The translations under genes were made by a program, and so were the position numbers. Below are positions 1 through 11,248 of a DNA stretch of 64,000 bases, piece by piece. This DNA is from Lyophyllum atratum (Eukaryota; Basidiomycota; Agaricomycetes; Agaricales; Lyophyllaceae). The notes beneath the pieces were generated by a model. That model did not search any database. It saw only the letters and a list, made by a program, of their open reading frames with translations, and was not told the DNA's origin. The first letter of the stretch is position 1, and every line of letters begins with the position of its first letter. The DNA is taken from NCBI GenBank assembly GCA_014905825.1, contig JACGCN010000081.1:28689-92688 (forward strand). The letters run 5' to 3'.

Positions 1-1
1 G

Positions 2-1315
2 TCTTTAAACGTCTCGCCTGGACCTATCCCAGTTCGCCGTTATCATGCTGTGGCACAGAAGCTCAAAACTCTTCCTCCAGAATTGGTCCATCAGATCCTG
101 GATGATCTCCCAGTCAGTAACATCCTCGAGATAATATGTGGCCATGATGTCCCCTACGTGGACACTTGCGTGCTATCGCACACGCACCTTGGAAGAATAT
201 TTCCCACCCCACAATCCCTTTCTACAGTCAAACAGTACTTCACACTGTACATGGAGCTCTGCCAGCGTCGTGAAAGCGCACGCGCGAGCCGTAAACCAAC
301 AATCCCCGCCCTTGGACAGGATGCCCTGGTCTTCGTCAGCAAGCGATACCCGACATCTAATCCTTTCGACCAAATCCTGGCAAGCGTCAAGGCAGATATC
401 CAGCGACTGCTAAAGACGTACGAGCCTTACTTAACTACACTGTCGAAATTTGCACCGAAACCACTTGGAGGTGGAGTTCCAGAGATATCAGATCCCACTG
501 CACTGTGGGACTTCTGGATAAACCTCGAGGCAGCAGAGAGAAGCGTGAACTCGGTCAAGTCTTCACAGCTCCAGCGGCTTGCGAAGCTTCACGTAGACAA
601 CCCGGGAACGCTGAGAATGCGGCTGGATACCTCGCAAGAGTCCAGACACCACTCGGAGCAGCATCGCATCAACGAGCTGGAGTCCGCTGCTAGACGGGTG
701 TTGAAGCTGCAGATACTCCCGGGTAAATTTATCGGGAGGACCCTCTTCTCAGGGCAAAGATTCCCAGTTGTACCATATGATCGTCACTTGCGATGCTTTT
801 TGAAGGTTCTGGAGAAATTTCCCTTGGAAGGGGACAACAGCAGGCGGGGCACTGCGCAAGCTTATGCATGGCCGCCGGAGGTGACCAAAGATATCACGAA
901 AGCAGTCGAGGGCATGGCATATGTCTACCCAAAGAGCTCGGTAGAAGGAGATGAATCTGCACCCGTTCTTCGAACCAAATACACCCGTTACTCCCATAGT
1001 GATTACCGCCTCTCTAGACGTGGAAACCAGCCGCATTTCCTGGACGGGTCGAAAGATGATGGGGGAGAACAGAAGCACTTGCGAGTCCTACTGAATAACA
1101 ATAGCATATCACCCCTCGAGGAGAAGGAATTCGAGTGGCTGGAGGCGTTTTTGAGGGCTTGTCGATACATGGAAGACATGGACGACGCAGAATGGAGAGC
1201 AGGGATGACTGTGAAGCAGTATTGGAAGATCCATGTGGGTGATGTTGCAAGTACAGCTCAGGCAACTACGGTTCAAGAGGACCCTCCCGTTCCGATACCG
1301 AGCAGTGTACAGTGA
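2..1315 (+). CDS. F-box-like hypothetical protein (5' truncated by window edge)
   Basis: The reading frame is open from the first bases of the window to the TGA at 1313-1315, so the true start lies upstream or in an earlier exon; no ATG begins this frame near the edge. The visible part is about 437 residues. Near the start it contains LPPELVHQILDDLPVSNIL, a good match to the helical F-box motif, so the protein may be a substrate adaptor of an SCF ubiquitin ligase. The rest is charged, without recognisable LRR, WD40 or Kelch repeats, and ends in a Pro/Val-rich tail. No intron is evident. It is convergent with the SDR-like gene, with about 90 bp between stop codons. The F-box call is moderate, and substrates and any other function are unknown. 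Confidence 0.6.
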   Translation, partial: SLNVSPGPIPVRRYHAVAQKLKTLPPELVHQILDDLPVSNILEIICGHDVPYVDTCVLSHTHLGRIFPTPQSLSTVKQYFTLYMELCQRRESARASRKPTIPALGQDALVFVSKRYPTSNPFDQILASVKADIQRLLKTYEPYLTTLSKFAPKPLGGGVPEISDPTALWDFWINLEAAERSVNSVKSSQLQRLAKLHVDNPGTLRMRLDTSQESRHHSEQHRINELESAARRVLKLQILPGKFIGRTLFSGQRFPVVPYDRHLRCFLKVLEKFPLEGDNSRRGTAQAYAWPPEVTKDITKAVEGMAYVYPKSSVEGDESAPVLRTKYTRYSHSDYRLSRRGNQPHFLDGSKDDGGEQKHLRVLLNNNSISPLEEKEFEWLEAFLRACRYMEDMDDAEWRAGMTVKQYWKIHVGDVASTAQATTVQEDPPVPIPSSVQ

Positions 1316-1404
1316 CCAGTGATATGAAATGAAGATGCATTTAGATAACGAATACTTTGAAGAATGGCGGCGTGCACTGGAGAATCCAGAGAGAAAAAAA
1401 CCCA

Positions 1405-3195
1405 CTACCTCCTAACATCAACGGTCTGAAAGTGTTTTAGGAACCGTCCCCAAACCGGAGTCCCCTTCTCGCCCATAGCCACAGGCCATAAGACCCTCGC
1501 TGCACCATCCTCCCATCCGATTGGGCAGTTTTTGTCACTCATACCCGACAATTCCATCCATTTTGGGTCAGCGCTCATATATCCCGGATCGACCGAGTTG
1601 ACTGCGACCCGCGCACTCCGCCATGCCTCGCCAGCCTCCGTCTCGGTGAGCATATTGAGTGCGGCCTTGGACATGTTAGTGTGTACATGATGACCAGCTT
1701 TTGCTCGGTGCGATGGGTGACACTCTGGAATACCTTCACGAGAGGAGACATTGATAATGTATGCGGATGGCTTAGCACTGGCGGAGGACGGAGACAGGAA
1801 GGGGGAGGGAGAGGGCAAGGACATGATGGGGAGGAGCTCGCGCATGAGGATGAGAGGGACGAATGTGTTGATGCTGTGAGCGGATATCACATCTTCATAT
1901 GGGATTTCCTGGAGCTTCTGCGTCCAGGACGATTTGACGGGCTTGATTAGCTCGCGGTCTTCCTCGTCAGGGCCGGTTCTCGTTGTATCGTCAACACTAG
2001 GCAGACCATCAACATGATGTTGGTCAAGGGATCCATGCTCAATCGCTCCCATCCCGCCTCGCAAACGAGGTTGGTATCCCGCATCGATGACCAAATTCCC
2101 AGTTCCCTGCAATCGCAGCTGCTGTTCTCGCTGTCCACTCTTCACTTCCGTTTCTGCCTGATCGGTAAGGGTCTGCGCTGCGTTATTAATGAGCAAGTCG
2201 AGCTTCTCCGTTCCCCAGTCACGCAAACGTCCCTTTACTACTCCGACAAGTGCGAACACATCGTTCGCGGTCCTGAAGTCTGCACCAACAATGCAGAGAC
2301 AGCCTTTCCAGGCCTCCGAATCGGGTTCAGCGAGGTAGCGAACTTCAGCGTCATGAGGGTATCTAGTGGTGATTACAACACTGCAGCCACAGCGAAGGAG
2401 GCGAAGGGCGACATGATATCCAAGATTGATGCGCCCACCCGTTACGAGTGCGGTTCTAGATGTTAAGTTGAATTGAGGCGGAAGGGAGAGTGCAGATGAG
2501 GCGGTATTGAAATTACCGCATGGTACACAGAGGGCGGGGTATAGAGGATGAGCAGACGTAAGGAGGAATAGGCAAATGTAGCATTTGCTACTCCTTGTAT
2601 ATTTGTGCTGCTTCTGTTGTTCTTTGTGGAGTTGCCGTGCTGGACGTACGACCGACGGCGAGATATGCAGCTGGGTAGACCGAACATCTGCGCCAAGCGA
2701 CATCTGTGTCTCGATTGTCTCAACGACATCGCTGAGTGGTGTGGAGACGTCTAGGTTTGTGGCCGGGGGTAGCTGAAGGTACCGTAGCACCTTCAATGCA
2801 GCGTTCAATTCTTCATCTGACGGAATCAGCTGTGGAGGGATTGGACCGCTCTCGCTGGAAGCAGGCATCGAGTCCTCATCCACCTGGGCATCCGGGCGCT
2901 GCATATGGGCCAGGTATGATTTGATGCCCTGTACTACACCTGAAAGGCGCATCTTGGATACAACCAATGGCACATGTAGACCTGGATGATCCGATTCTGC
3001 GTTGCTGGAACTCAGTGCGTGCGCGATAGCTTTACCCGCAGTCGAGGATGTCGGTGGGAGACAGTACACGAGGAGACTCGGAAAGCCATTACTTGTTTGA
3101 CAGAGACGCTGGTCCTTGCGAAGTTGAGAGGCTATTACAGCCGCAGGCTGCGATTCGACGAAAGATTGGCAAGCAGCGAGGGTGTTCAAAGCCAT
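1405..3195 (-). CDS. SDR-like protein with N-terminal CxxC motifs and no catalytic tyrosine
   Basis: Single uninterrupted frame of 596 residues. Residues ~1-200 are an extension of unknown function. It is followed by a paired-cysteine segment (CYIC ... CVPC) that could bind zinc. The Rossmann part has a glycine-rich nucleotide loop TGGRINLG, the NNAAQ motif of short-chain dehydrogenases, and the conserved segment HTNMSKAALNM where classical SDRs carry YxxxK. Here a Thr occupies the Tyr position while the Lys remains. I recall the HTNM(S/A)KAALNM pattern from a subfamily also seen in bacteria, so this is probably a family trait rather than decay. Substrate is unknown and dehydrogenase activity should not be assumed. 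It is divergent from the SRPK gene. Confidence 0.75.
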   Translation of the reverse strand: MALNTLAACQSFVESQPAAVIASQLRKDQRLCQTSNGFPSLLVYCLPPTSSTAGKAIAHALSSSNAESDHPGLHVPLVVSKMRLSGVVQGIKSYLAHMQRPDAQVDEDSMPASSESGPIPPQLIPSDEELNAALKVLRYLQLPPATNLDVSTPLSDVVETIETQMSLGADVRSTQLHISPSVVRPARQLHKEQQKQHKYTRSSKCYICLFLLTSAHPLYPALCVPCGNFNTASSALSLPPQFNLTSRTALVTGGRINLGYHVALRLLRCGCSVVITTRYPHDAEVRYLAEPDSEAWKGCLCIVGADFRTANDVFALVGVVKGRLRDWGTEKLDLLINNAAQTLTDQAETEVKSGQREQQLRLQGTGNLVIDAGYQPRLRGGMGAIEHGSLDQHHVDGLPSVDDTTRTGPDEEDRELIKPVKSSWTQKLQEIPYEDVISAHSINTFVPLILMRELLPIMSLPSPSPFLSPSSASAKPSAYIINVSSREGIPECHPSHRAKAGHHVHTNMSKAALNMLTETEAGEAWRSARVAVNSVDPGYMSADPKWMELSGMSDKNCPIGWEDGAARVLWPVAMGEKGTPVWGRFLKHFQTVDVRR

Positions 3196-3522
3196 CGAGC
3201 GTGGATATGATGGTGGATATGATCAAGTATGGACACAAAGGGTTGATGCATTGCCAGCTTGCTACCTCGCTATTGAACAGCAGATGAAGTGTAGATATGA
3301 CTGGGATAGTTATGATGGGCAGTTATCTAGAACCCACCACGGAATCATAATGGGCTTGGGCTCGTCATGGGTGGGTCGAAAGCATGTGTTAGTGGCGAGA
3401 AGCGTGACAGTCACAGTTCCTTTTGCAGGGGACGCCACTTTAAGCCTGTACACTTGCGTTGCTCACAACAATACACCTCGCTCGCCTTGTCTCCTCCCTC
3501 CCCTCGCGCAGTGCCATCGTAC
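3196..3522. promoter_or_regulatory. Shared upstream region of SDR-like gene and SRPK kinase
   Basis: A 327 bp divergent interval between two start codons. It becomes pyrimidine-rich just before the kinase ATG, which is common at fungal transcription starts. No conserved gene and no clear TATA box were seen. Confidence 0.5.
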
Positions 3523-6500
3523 ATGGCTCCAACCCAACCCTGCGCAAAATATCAATACGTCGTCACCTCAAACGGTCCCAAAATCCTCCCAGTTGAAGAT
3601 CCGTCCTGCAAGGACGAGGAAAGTCCGGCGGATTACAACGCTGGTGGCTATCTACCAGTCAAAGTCAACGATACATTCAAGAATGGTCGCTATCGCGTTA
3701 TCAGGAAGCTTGGGTGCGTCCAAATACAGTCGTGGCGCAAGCTTGTCTCATTCGTGCCATCTTTTCACAATCGCAGATGGGGTCATTTCTCTACCGTCTG
3801 GCTAGTAAAGGACACACAGTAAGCACCCTGTAACCCCTTTATCCACAGAAGAGGGGCTCATTCGACTTTCTTCCAGGGAATCACGCCATTCCGCGCTCAA
3901 AGTCGTGAAATCTGCAGGACGCTATGCCGAGACAGCCCGCGACGAAATCAAGCTACTCTCCCGGGTCGCCTCGTTCTCTCCAACCCACCCCGGAAGGTGT
4001 CACATTGTTTCTTTCCTTGACTCATTCGTCAACCAAGGACCCGAATCATCCCATGTCTGCATCGTATTTGAACCACTGGGCGAGAACTTGCTGGCCATGA
4101 TAGAGAGGAATAAGAAGAAAGGCGTTCCTAGGGTGCTTGTCAAGGTTATTGCTAAGCAGATTCTCCTCGGTCTGCAATACCTGCACGATGAATGTGACCT
4201 CGTCCACACCGACATTAAGCCAGAGAATATACGTGAGTCCGGCTTCTTTTTTCGCACTCCTTCTAAACTCCCTCCTTCTTGGTGTTTACCTTCCACCAAT
4301 GCTGACTACTCCACCCACCTGACCTCATTTTACTATCCTTATCTCGACCAATTGAACGTTGACATCCATCCCCATATAGTAATTGCGATACCTGACATCG
4401 AAGCCCACATCCATACTGAACTCTCGCAATCGCCAACCCCGACTTCACGCCGCGTCGGCGTGCCACTACCGACGAAGTCCCGCGCGGGCGTATCAATACC
4501 TCACAGCCAACAGCGTGCCAGGCGGCAGGTTCAAATATTTGATTCCCAGCCCTTGGCCAGCCCTGGCAGGAGTGCAGACATCAGCCGAAGTGGACCTGCC
4601 AGCATGAGCGTCAGTGTAAACGCCCGTCATGGACTTGTTGGGTGTGGGAATAATAGTGCATCCGGCAGCTACGCCGCTCAGATGCATCTGTCAAGGTTGA
4701 CGGGGTCGGGTGCCACAACTACAAGTGGGACCGCAAAAAGCTTAGGTTCCGCTGCTTCCAAGTTTGCGAGCGGTCTCTCCGCTTCTGCCCCGCATTCGGA
4801 CCCTACAAACAAATCGGATGCCCGGTCATTTGCAGGCAAGGATACTGCCGTACTCAATCCTTTGTCTCCTTCAACCTCGTCATCCTCGTCCTCAATATCA
4901 TCCACCCTTGCATCTACCACCGCGGGGTCCAGCAGCATCATCAGCACCCCTCCGACCTCATTATCGCACTCCTTAGGAAATGTTGTTGCTGGGTTCATGG
5001 GTATGGCCAAGATAGGAGAGCATTCAATGAGGCGAAGCAGTGTCTTTTCGATAGGCGAGAAAGCTTCGAATCATTCAAGAGAAGGGCTTCCGATGAAAGG
5101 CAGGGACGGGAAAGGGAAGGCATCGATAGAAGACGAACTTGAAGAAGCCGCATCGACCAGTTGGAAACCCAGGTCGTGGACAGACAAGATTTCATCATCA
5201 CTGTCTACCTCTTACAAGTCTTCTTCCTCAAGTCATGGGAAGTCGAAGTTGTGTCAAGTGCAAAGCTCTCACCACTCCCAACCCCGCCCTGGTGTACCTT
5301 CGTCTTCGTTCTGGAAAGATCCAGGAACAGCAGCTCCTGCGCCTGCCGTTGTCGTATCTGTCGTCGCGGCCGCGGATGGTGGAGACGAGAGCGGGAACTA
5401 TTTCGACTTCCCAAGCACAAGCAACGCAGGCAGTTCAACCACCTCGGAAAGTTCATCAGCTACAGCTACTATTGTTCGACCGTCGCGTACTGGAACACCT
5501 GAAAAGAAAATGCCCTCAAACACGAAGTCTCCCTCCTTACTCAATGATGCTAGGGGAGTTAACTCCGACACTGCTTCCTCTATTGCCTCCGCTCTACTCC
5601 GCCCGTCTGACGCTAGCGCCAATGCCACCCACATCGTCCCCAAGCTTAATCCGTCCCTTCTGACCCGAACAGCTCCAACTCGTCCGGTAACCTCTACTTT
5701 AGCGTCTCAACGGACAGCTTCACGACCATCACCCCCTCATCACACATCGCACATATCAGCTCATCCACATACTCACCTAATACCATGCATCTGCTCTGAT
5801 CTTCTGCACGATCATAACGTACCTCGAACTAATTTTAATACGGTGCATACTAACACCTGGTGTCCCTCGTCGACCGTCCCCATCTCGCCAACCTCAACAA
5901 CTCCAACACCCGCCATCTCGCCGCCTTCCGCCCCACCCCCCACACCCGTGGAATCCCCGTCTATTGCGACATTCATTCCCCCACCTGTGCCAGCTTCTTC
6001 CCGACATCCTGCCCCCCCGGTTTCAGTCCCAATCTCCATCCCGTCCCCTGTGCCCACTCCCCCGCCGATATCTATAAAGATTGCGGACTTGGGCAATGCG
6101 ACTCCCTCCACGAAGCATTATACAGAGGACATCCAGACACGGCAATATCGCGCCCCCGAAGCCATTTTAGGTAAACGCGACTGGGATGCGCGAGCCGATA
6201 TCTGGAGCGTAGCCTGCGTGGTAAATCTTGCTCCCTCCAAGAATCAGTCTAGCGCTGATGCATGATCTTCTCTTTCCTTTTAGATATTCGAGCTTCTTAC
6301 CGCTGAATTTCTTTTCGACCCTCATGGGCAAGGGGAGCTATTCACCAAGGATGATGATCATATGGCCCAGGTCATCGAGTTGCTTGGAGATTTCCCTCTA
6401 GAAATCAAGATGGGAGGCAGGTATAGTCGAGAACTCTTTGATCACACCGGTACGTAGATCTTGCTCAATGGGACTCAATCGAAGTACTCACATTCCTGGT

Positions 6501-6723
6501 TATGACAGGCAGCCTCCGGTACATCCATTCTTTGAAGCCATGGCCTCTGAAGAGGGTCATGATGGAAAAGTATCTCTACACAGAGGCTAATGCTGTAGCC
6601 CTCGCCGATTTCCTCCTCCCCATGTTGGCTATCGACATGAAGCAGCGGAAAAATGCTAGAGATATGCTTGACCACCTTTGGCTGGCTCCCTCCCCGGACG
6701 ATGAAGAGGTCGGTGAGTGGTGA
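3523..6723 (+). CDS. SRPK-family serine/threonine kinase with a long spacer
   Basis: Six exons: 3523-3713, 3777-3818, 3877-4232, 4380-6220, 6284-6449, 6509-6723; the total encodes 936 residues. The kinase is split as in SR-protein kinases. The N-lobe has the glycine loop KLGWGHFSTVWL and ALKVVKSA with the ATP-anchoring Lys. The catalytic loop is HTDIKPENIL. The C-lobe has DLGNA (the SRPK form of DFG), QTRQYRAPEAIL and a C-terminal ADFLLPML region. Between the lobes lies a roughly 540-residue spacer rich in Ser/Thr/Pro, much longer than in human SRPK1. SRPKs phosphorylate RS-domain splicing factors, and the spacer usually controls cytoplasmic-nuclear partition. The family call is very secure. 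The individual substrate and the role of the long spacer are inferred only. Confidence 0.92.
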
Positions 6724-8207
6724 GAGCACTAATTATATCGCCCTATGGACGCGCGCCCGCTCTGCATCCTCTCTCCCTCCTAGTAGAAGCGAGAAACAGT
6801 GTCCACGAGCTCGCTCTTCTTTCATAGACTCAGTATAATCTTTTCCACTAGTCTGATCCTCGTGCATGCACTCCTCATCTTACCTACATTTCTCCCATTC
6901 GTTATTCTCTATCTCGTATATCGTTTTCTTTTGGGCTTGCGACCATTTTGGCATACTTATTTGGGTCTTTCGGGGCATTCTGAGATGAAGGGAGAGTCCG
7001 CTTCTGGGCTCTTCATACCCTCTAGATGTGGCTTTGGGATCATTTACAACTCTTTTCTTTGCATTCATAATTCGACATTTTTCTCTCAATAGTGCATATG
7101 CATGATCGGCGACCTCGGGCATCTACAGAAATTTCCCTCATGGTCACTATCATCATTCCCGTTGCCCTCCGTTCTGCTCCGTCACGACGCGAAAAAACGG
7201 ACCCGCCCATGCCGAGCGGGTCATTACCCGAGGATGTGGGGTGCTGCCGCCGGTCCAGTTCTAAATTTAGAAGATTATAGTCAAAGTATTTCTAGTACCC
7301 TCTTTGTGGCGGACGTCCCCCTACGTCCCCGTCCTCGAGAAATAAGAGTAAACAACTTGTGCAGATCATTTACCCCTGGCAGCGGCAAGCAAATGTAGGG
7401 TTGTTGCTTGTCGGCGGCATCAGCTCCGTAGCCGTCGGAGGGAGTATGATATCCAGCGCTGGCTGTCGTCTGCCAGTTGTTGTGTGTCCTATCTCTATCT
7501 AAGTCGCGTAACCGATCGGTTGATACGCCCAACGACGCGCAACAGTCGGATGTTTTGAATTAGATATATATGGCTCTGGACTATCAACAACGGAAGCATC
7601 TAAATCCGTCTCGTTATTCTGGGATGAGTGTTTCTTTCCGCCGCTTATCCTAGTGGCACATTTGTAATTAGAAGTGTCGGCGCTGGGTATCGACATGCTA
7701 CAGACATATCACGTCCTGAGTCCGGCCCCGACGAAGGCGTACTAGGTACGACGAACAAAGATGACAGTGTTTGATGATGACTCCATAACCAATGCAAAGG
7801 CTGCTTTCACAAGGAACCATGGCTTTCTGTCGATACATGACATCGACATGTCAATTAGATTCATGAGAGCGGACTACCGGCGGCTAAGAACAGAAACAAC
7901 ACACAAATGATACTTTAAAAGTTACGGTGGATGTATAACATGTAGTCAAGGATTTTGGGTAAACATAGTTAATATGCCTATACAATCTCAGGAATCCGGC
8001 GGACAGAGGCGATTGACAAACAAACAAGATATACAGAATGGCAGTGCAGGAGGGTATCGTCGGTAAAGAGTTCGAGTCTCGTAGGGTGTGATGGTTGACA
8101 GAATCATGAGGTCCGACACGTTAAAATCAACAGCGTCTGCCGAAGGACCGTCCTGAGCATCTAATTCATGGCTTGATATCTATATTGTCCAAAAAAAAAC
8201 TCGTGAT
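6724..8207. other. Convergent intergenic region without a convincing gene
   Basis: About 1.5 kb between the stop codons of the SRPK kinase and the chitin deacetylase. Short ORFs on both strands lack family resemblance and splice logic. AT-rich stretches and short A runs (for example near 8191) fit 3' UTRs and polyadenylation regions. Confidence 0.5.
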
Positions 8208-9999
8208 TTAGAGCAAGGCCGCCAATCCAGCGGCTAGTCCAGCAAATGTGGTGAGAGATGCAGCGACTAATCCGGCGTTGAGACGGACAGGATCTCCGGC
8301 GGTGTTGCTATCTGCACCACTGGTGGCCTGCACAGAGCCGGGAGCGCCGGAAGAGAGTGTGACAGCCGCACCACCTGGATAAACGACGTCAGTATCAAGC
8401 TACGATCATGATGGGGTTGCACGCACTTTGAGCAGGGGGGTTGGTCTTGTTGTCGTTGGTCTCAATGTACGCATCAGTGAGCGGCTTGTTTAAGCATGTG
8501 ATGACTGGCACGATGGTAAAAGGAGGCTTGTGGGCCAACGCATCGGGGAGGATATAGCCGGTAGCAACTTCAACTGATTGTTGCCAAAGATCGTGCTCAA
8601 GAACGATGAAACCGTTGTTCCTTGTGGTCACGTTGCCGAGGATGTTTTCCCAGTTCTGCAGAACATGTTCCACAGTGGTGAGGCCGCCATGAATATCGAA
8701 GTCTGGATTGGTAAATCAGTGCAAGGTCCAAGGCAAAGCTGTTGTATTTACCGTCGGTATCAAAGGTGGATATGGGGCTGATACGCGTCCACATGACTGG
8801 AGTGAGCCCCATCGCGGTGGAAATGGCACGAACACGATCACTAGCAAAGAGTCAGCCAGATTGTATATAGGAGCTTAGAATGGCCATACTCGATGTCACC
8901 AAAAGGTGGTCGCATCATATTGGGAGTGACGCCCAAGACATCCTTGATAACTTTCTTTGACCAGCCCAGTTCAGCAATGATCTGCTCGTTGGTCAGAGTG
9001 CTCAGCTGAGGGTGACTCCAGGTGTGAACAGCGATCTGATGCTGGGTCATGTACTCAGTCTGGAGGGTGGCGGGGTACGAAATGACACGGGAGCCAACGA
9101 CGAAGAAAGTGGATTTGAGTTTCTCTTGATCCATATAGTTGAGAAGGTCAGAGGTATAGAATGAGGGACCGTCATCATAGGTAAGCCCCCAGGTCATGGC
9201 GGTGGGACATTCGGTGACATCTGTGTTACGGGTGCAGCCACCACATGTCCACCAGCAGCGGGTCTGATCAGCAGCGGCAGCAGTGTTGTTAGGGCATCCG
9301 CCTTTTTAGAAAATTGTCAGTTGCGTAAGTTTAAGTGGTACATGAAGCTCACCTAGGTTGTTGACGGGAATATTGGGAATTGTGATGCCAGTGGCGGCAA
9401 CGTCCTTAATCCATTGCTGAACCTCTGGAGAGTCGGTGGGAGGTACTTTATCGAGAGCGGGATAATTGGCCGGAGCCAGCAGGGCAGCTGATGGACATGG
9501 TTAAAAATACATGCATTATGTGCGAATGCGAAGACGAACCGTTGGGTAATGGAGGTGCGCCCGGCAAAAATGTAGGGAGTGTGCCTGGAGCGAAAGTGTG
9601 GTCGAGTGGACGTGTGACAGAGCTTGGGGCGGTAGAAACGATATTAGACAAAGGAATGGCAGTCGGGTTGGTTGACAGGAGCGAAAAAGTATAGGTCGTC
9701 GATGGGGTTGCTCCTGGTGCGGGCGTGCCGGTAGTACCCCCAGGTACGGCGGGGACAGTGGTTTGTGTACCTGACGGAGGAGGAGGTGGGGGCGGGGGCG
9801 GGGCAGGAGAGGTCGCAGCCGGAGAGGTCGCAGCTGGGGAGGTCGCAGCAGGTTGCGATGTTGTGCCACTGGTAACAATGGAACTGCCTGGGGCTTGGCG
9901 TGCGTGCTGAGCGTGGCGAGCAGCAAACTCGGGGGACGCAGCGTGGGCCACAGCGAGCAGAGGCAAGCTGGCCGTGGAAATGAGGCCGAGGAACTTCAT
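8208..9999 (-). CDS. Chitin deacetylase, secreted and probably GPI-anchored
   Basis: Six exons: 9540-9999, 9353-9487, 8890-9301, 8752-8840, 8427-8702, 8208-8374; 512 residues. It starts with a signal peptide (MKFLGLISTASLPLLAVAHA). A Ser/Thr/Pro-rich region follows, with a repeated PAATSPA unit and a nine-proline run. The NodB/carbohydrate-esterase 4 domain shows TYDDGPS (catalytic base Asp and metal Asp), HTWSHPQLSTL (two metal His), RPPFGD and the C-terminal IVLEHDLW motif with its conserved His. The protein ends with a small-residue and hydrophobic tail typical of a GPI signal. The enzyme converts cell-wall chitin to chitosan at the plasma membrane or wall. The intron after exon 1 uses a weak donor (gttcgt). 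Family and topology are secure. Confidence 0.93.
9807..9852. repeat. Three tandem 15-bp units coding the Ala-Thr-Ser-Pro-Ala repeat
   Basis: Three near-identical units (gagaggtcgcagccg type on the + strand) lie beside a G-rich run inside exon 1 of the chitin deacetylase. They encode the linker repeat. Copy number may vary between strains. Confidence 0.8.
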
Positions 10000-10212
10000 G
10001 GTAGTCGAGGAGGAAAAGGAGAAGGGTTTCCACCGAACAAACCAAAAATTCCACACTTGTCACCTGCTCGACTCGCCCTTTATCCATTTAATTTTAGTTC
10101 CGTGTTCGGCCATCGCGTGCCGCCTCTAATTTTATCCGTGGTGAAACTATCTCTCCATACAAAAATATCTCTTCCAGGAAAAACCATACAAGACCGTCTT
10201 AAAATATATCTA

Positions 10213-11248
10213 CTAGACCTTCTGTTTCTTCGACCTCGGTTTCTCGAGATCGATCTCCTCAGCATTATCATCCTCGTCGTCATCCTCGTCGTCAGAGTCA
10301 AGCTCGTCACCACCCGTGTTACCAAGGAAATAGTCGATGGCCTCGGGGAAGATCTCGCTCGCTATTGTCAGACCAATCTATATTAAATCTCGTCAGTAAA
10401 ACGAGGAAGAGGCGTGCAGTGGAGCAGTGGAACACCCACTTCGGAAGGGTCAGAATCATGCTCGAAGAAGTTGAAGAAGCTGCCTGGGTCTCCTATATCG
10501 TCCTCGTCCTCCGCAGCCTCGCGGGGGTACAGTTTGGTCAGCGCCTTGTCGGCATCTTTCCAGTTAATCTTTTGGCCCTACAGAAAACACAGATTAGATC
10601 TTGGACCATATCGCTAGATATCGCTCTACTCACGGAGGGCACAACGTCGCGCTCCCACGAGAACTCGAGCATCGAGTCCGTGATGCCGTCCGCGTCCGGC
10701 TTTTCATCAGCAGCAGCAGGAGGGGCAACATATTTAAACTCCTTTTTCAACACCTTGTCGGTAAAGTGGGGGTTCTCCTTGAAGGTCTACAAAACAGGAA
10801 TGATAAACAAATTTGCCGGAGGCACTCGGATTAGAGAAACATACGAATTCGATGGTGTAGCATCGCGGCTCAGCAGGGTCCCTGAGGACCCAAACGTCCT
10901 CCAGGTAGCTTAGGGCGAGCTGATCCGCGGTGTGCTGGACGTGGTATGCAAACAGCGAGTGGTTCATCAATGCGACAGGCCAAAATTTGGGGATCGCTGA
11001 GATGACCTGACGGCGCTTTTCATACGCAGGAACCAGTTTCAGCTGAGCGTTACGCTCTATGAGTACCTTATCAGCGCTGGGTATGACAATATGGCAGGGA
11101 AGCACAAACCAAGGACTAGTTCAACGCGTGCGATGTCGCGTTGAATAGCTTGGAGCTTTTTGGCATCCTCGTCACTGAGTTCGATATCAGTGAGGGGATT
11201 TTTCTCGTCCTCTGCGCCAGGGGACGCGCGTTTTGTGCCTTTGGCCAT
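10213..11248 (-). CDS. SET / NAP-family histone chaperone
   Basis: Five exons: 11110-11248, 10845-11056, 10634-10786, 10440-10577, 10213-10377; 268 residues. An N-terminal helix (around residues 20-60) suits dimerisation. The NAP core includes AIPKFWPVALMNH, the TFKENPHF strand pair and a WERDVVPS segment. The C-terminal tail is strongly acidic (DSDDEDDDEDDDNAEE) and ends in a basic nuclear-type sequence (KPRSKKQKV). Size and FWPVAL motif point to the SET/TAF-I or Vps75 branch rather than the longer Nap1. Such proteins bind H3-H4 and H2A-H2B and act in chromatin assembly. Choice between SET and Vps75 roles cannot be settled from sequence alone. Confidence 0.88.

Noticed and set aside
3777..3880. 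Apparent one-base frame mismatch at the second intron of the SRPK kinase
   Set aside because: Placing the donor at 3819 (CA|gtaagc) rather than after CAG gives CA+G and a continuous frame DTQESRHSALK, so no frameshift exists.
8045..8110. tRNA-like B-box (gttcgagtc) near 8070
   Set aside because: No matching T-stem, acceptor stem or A-box could be paired around it.
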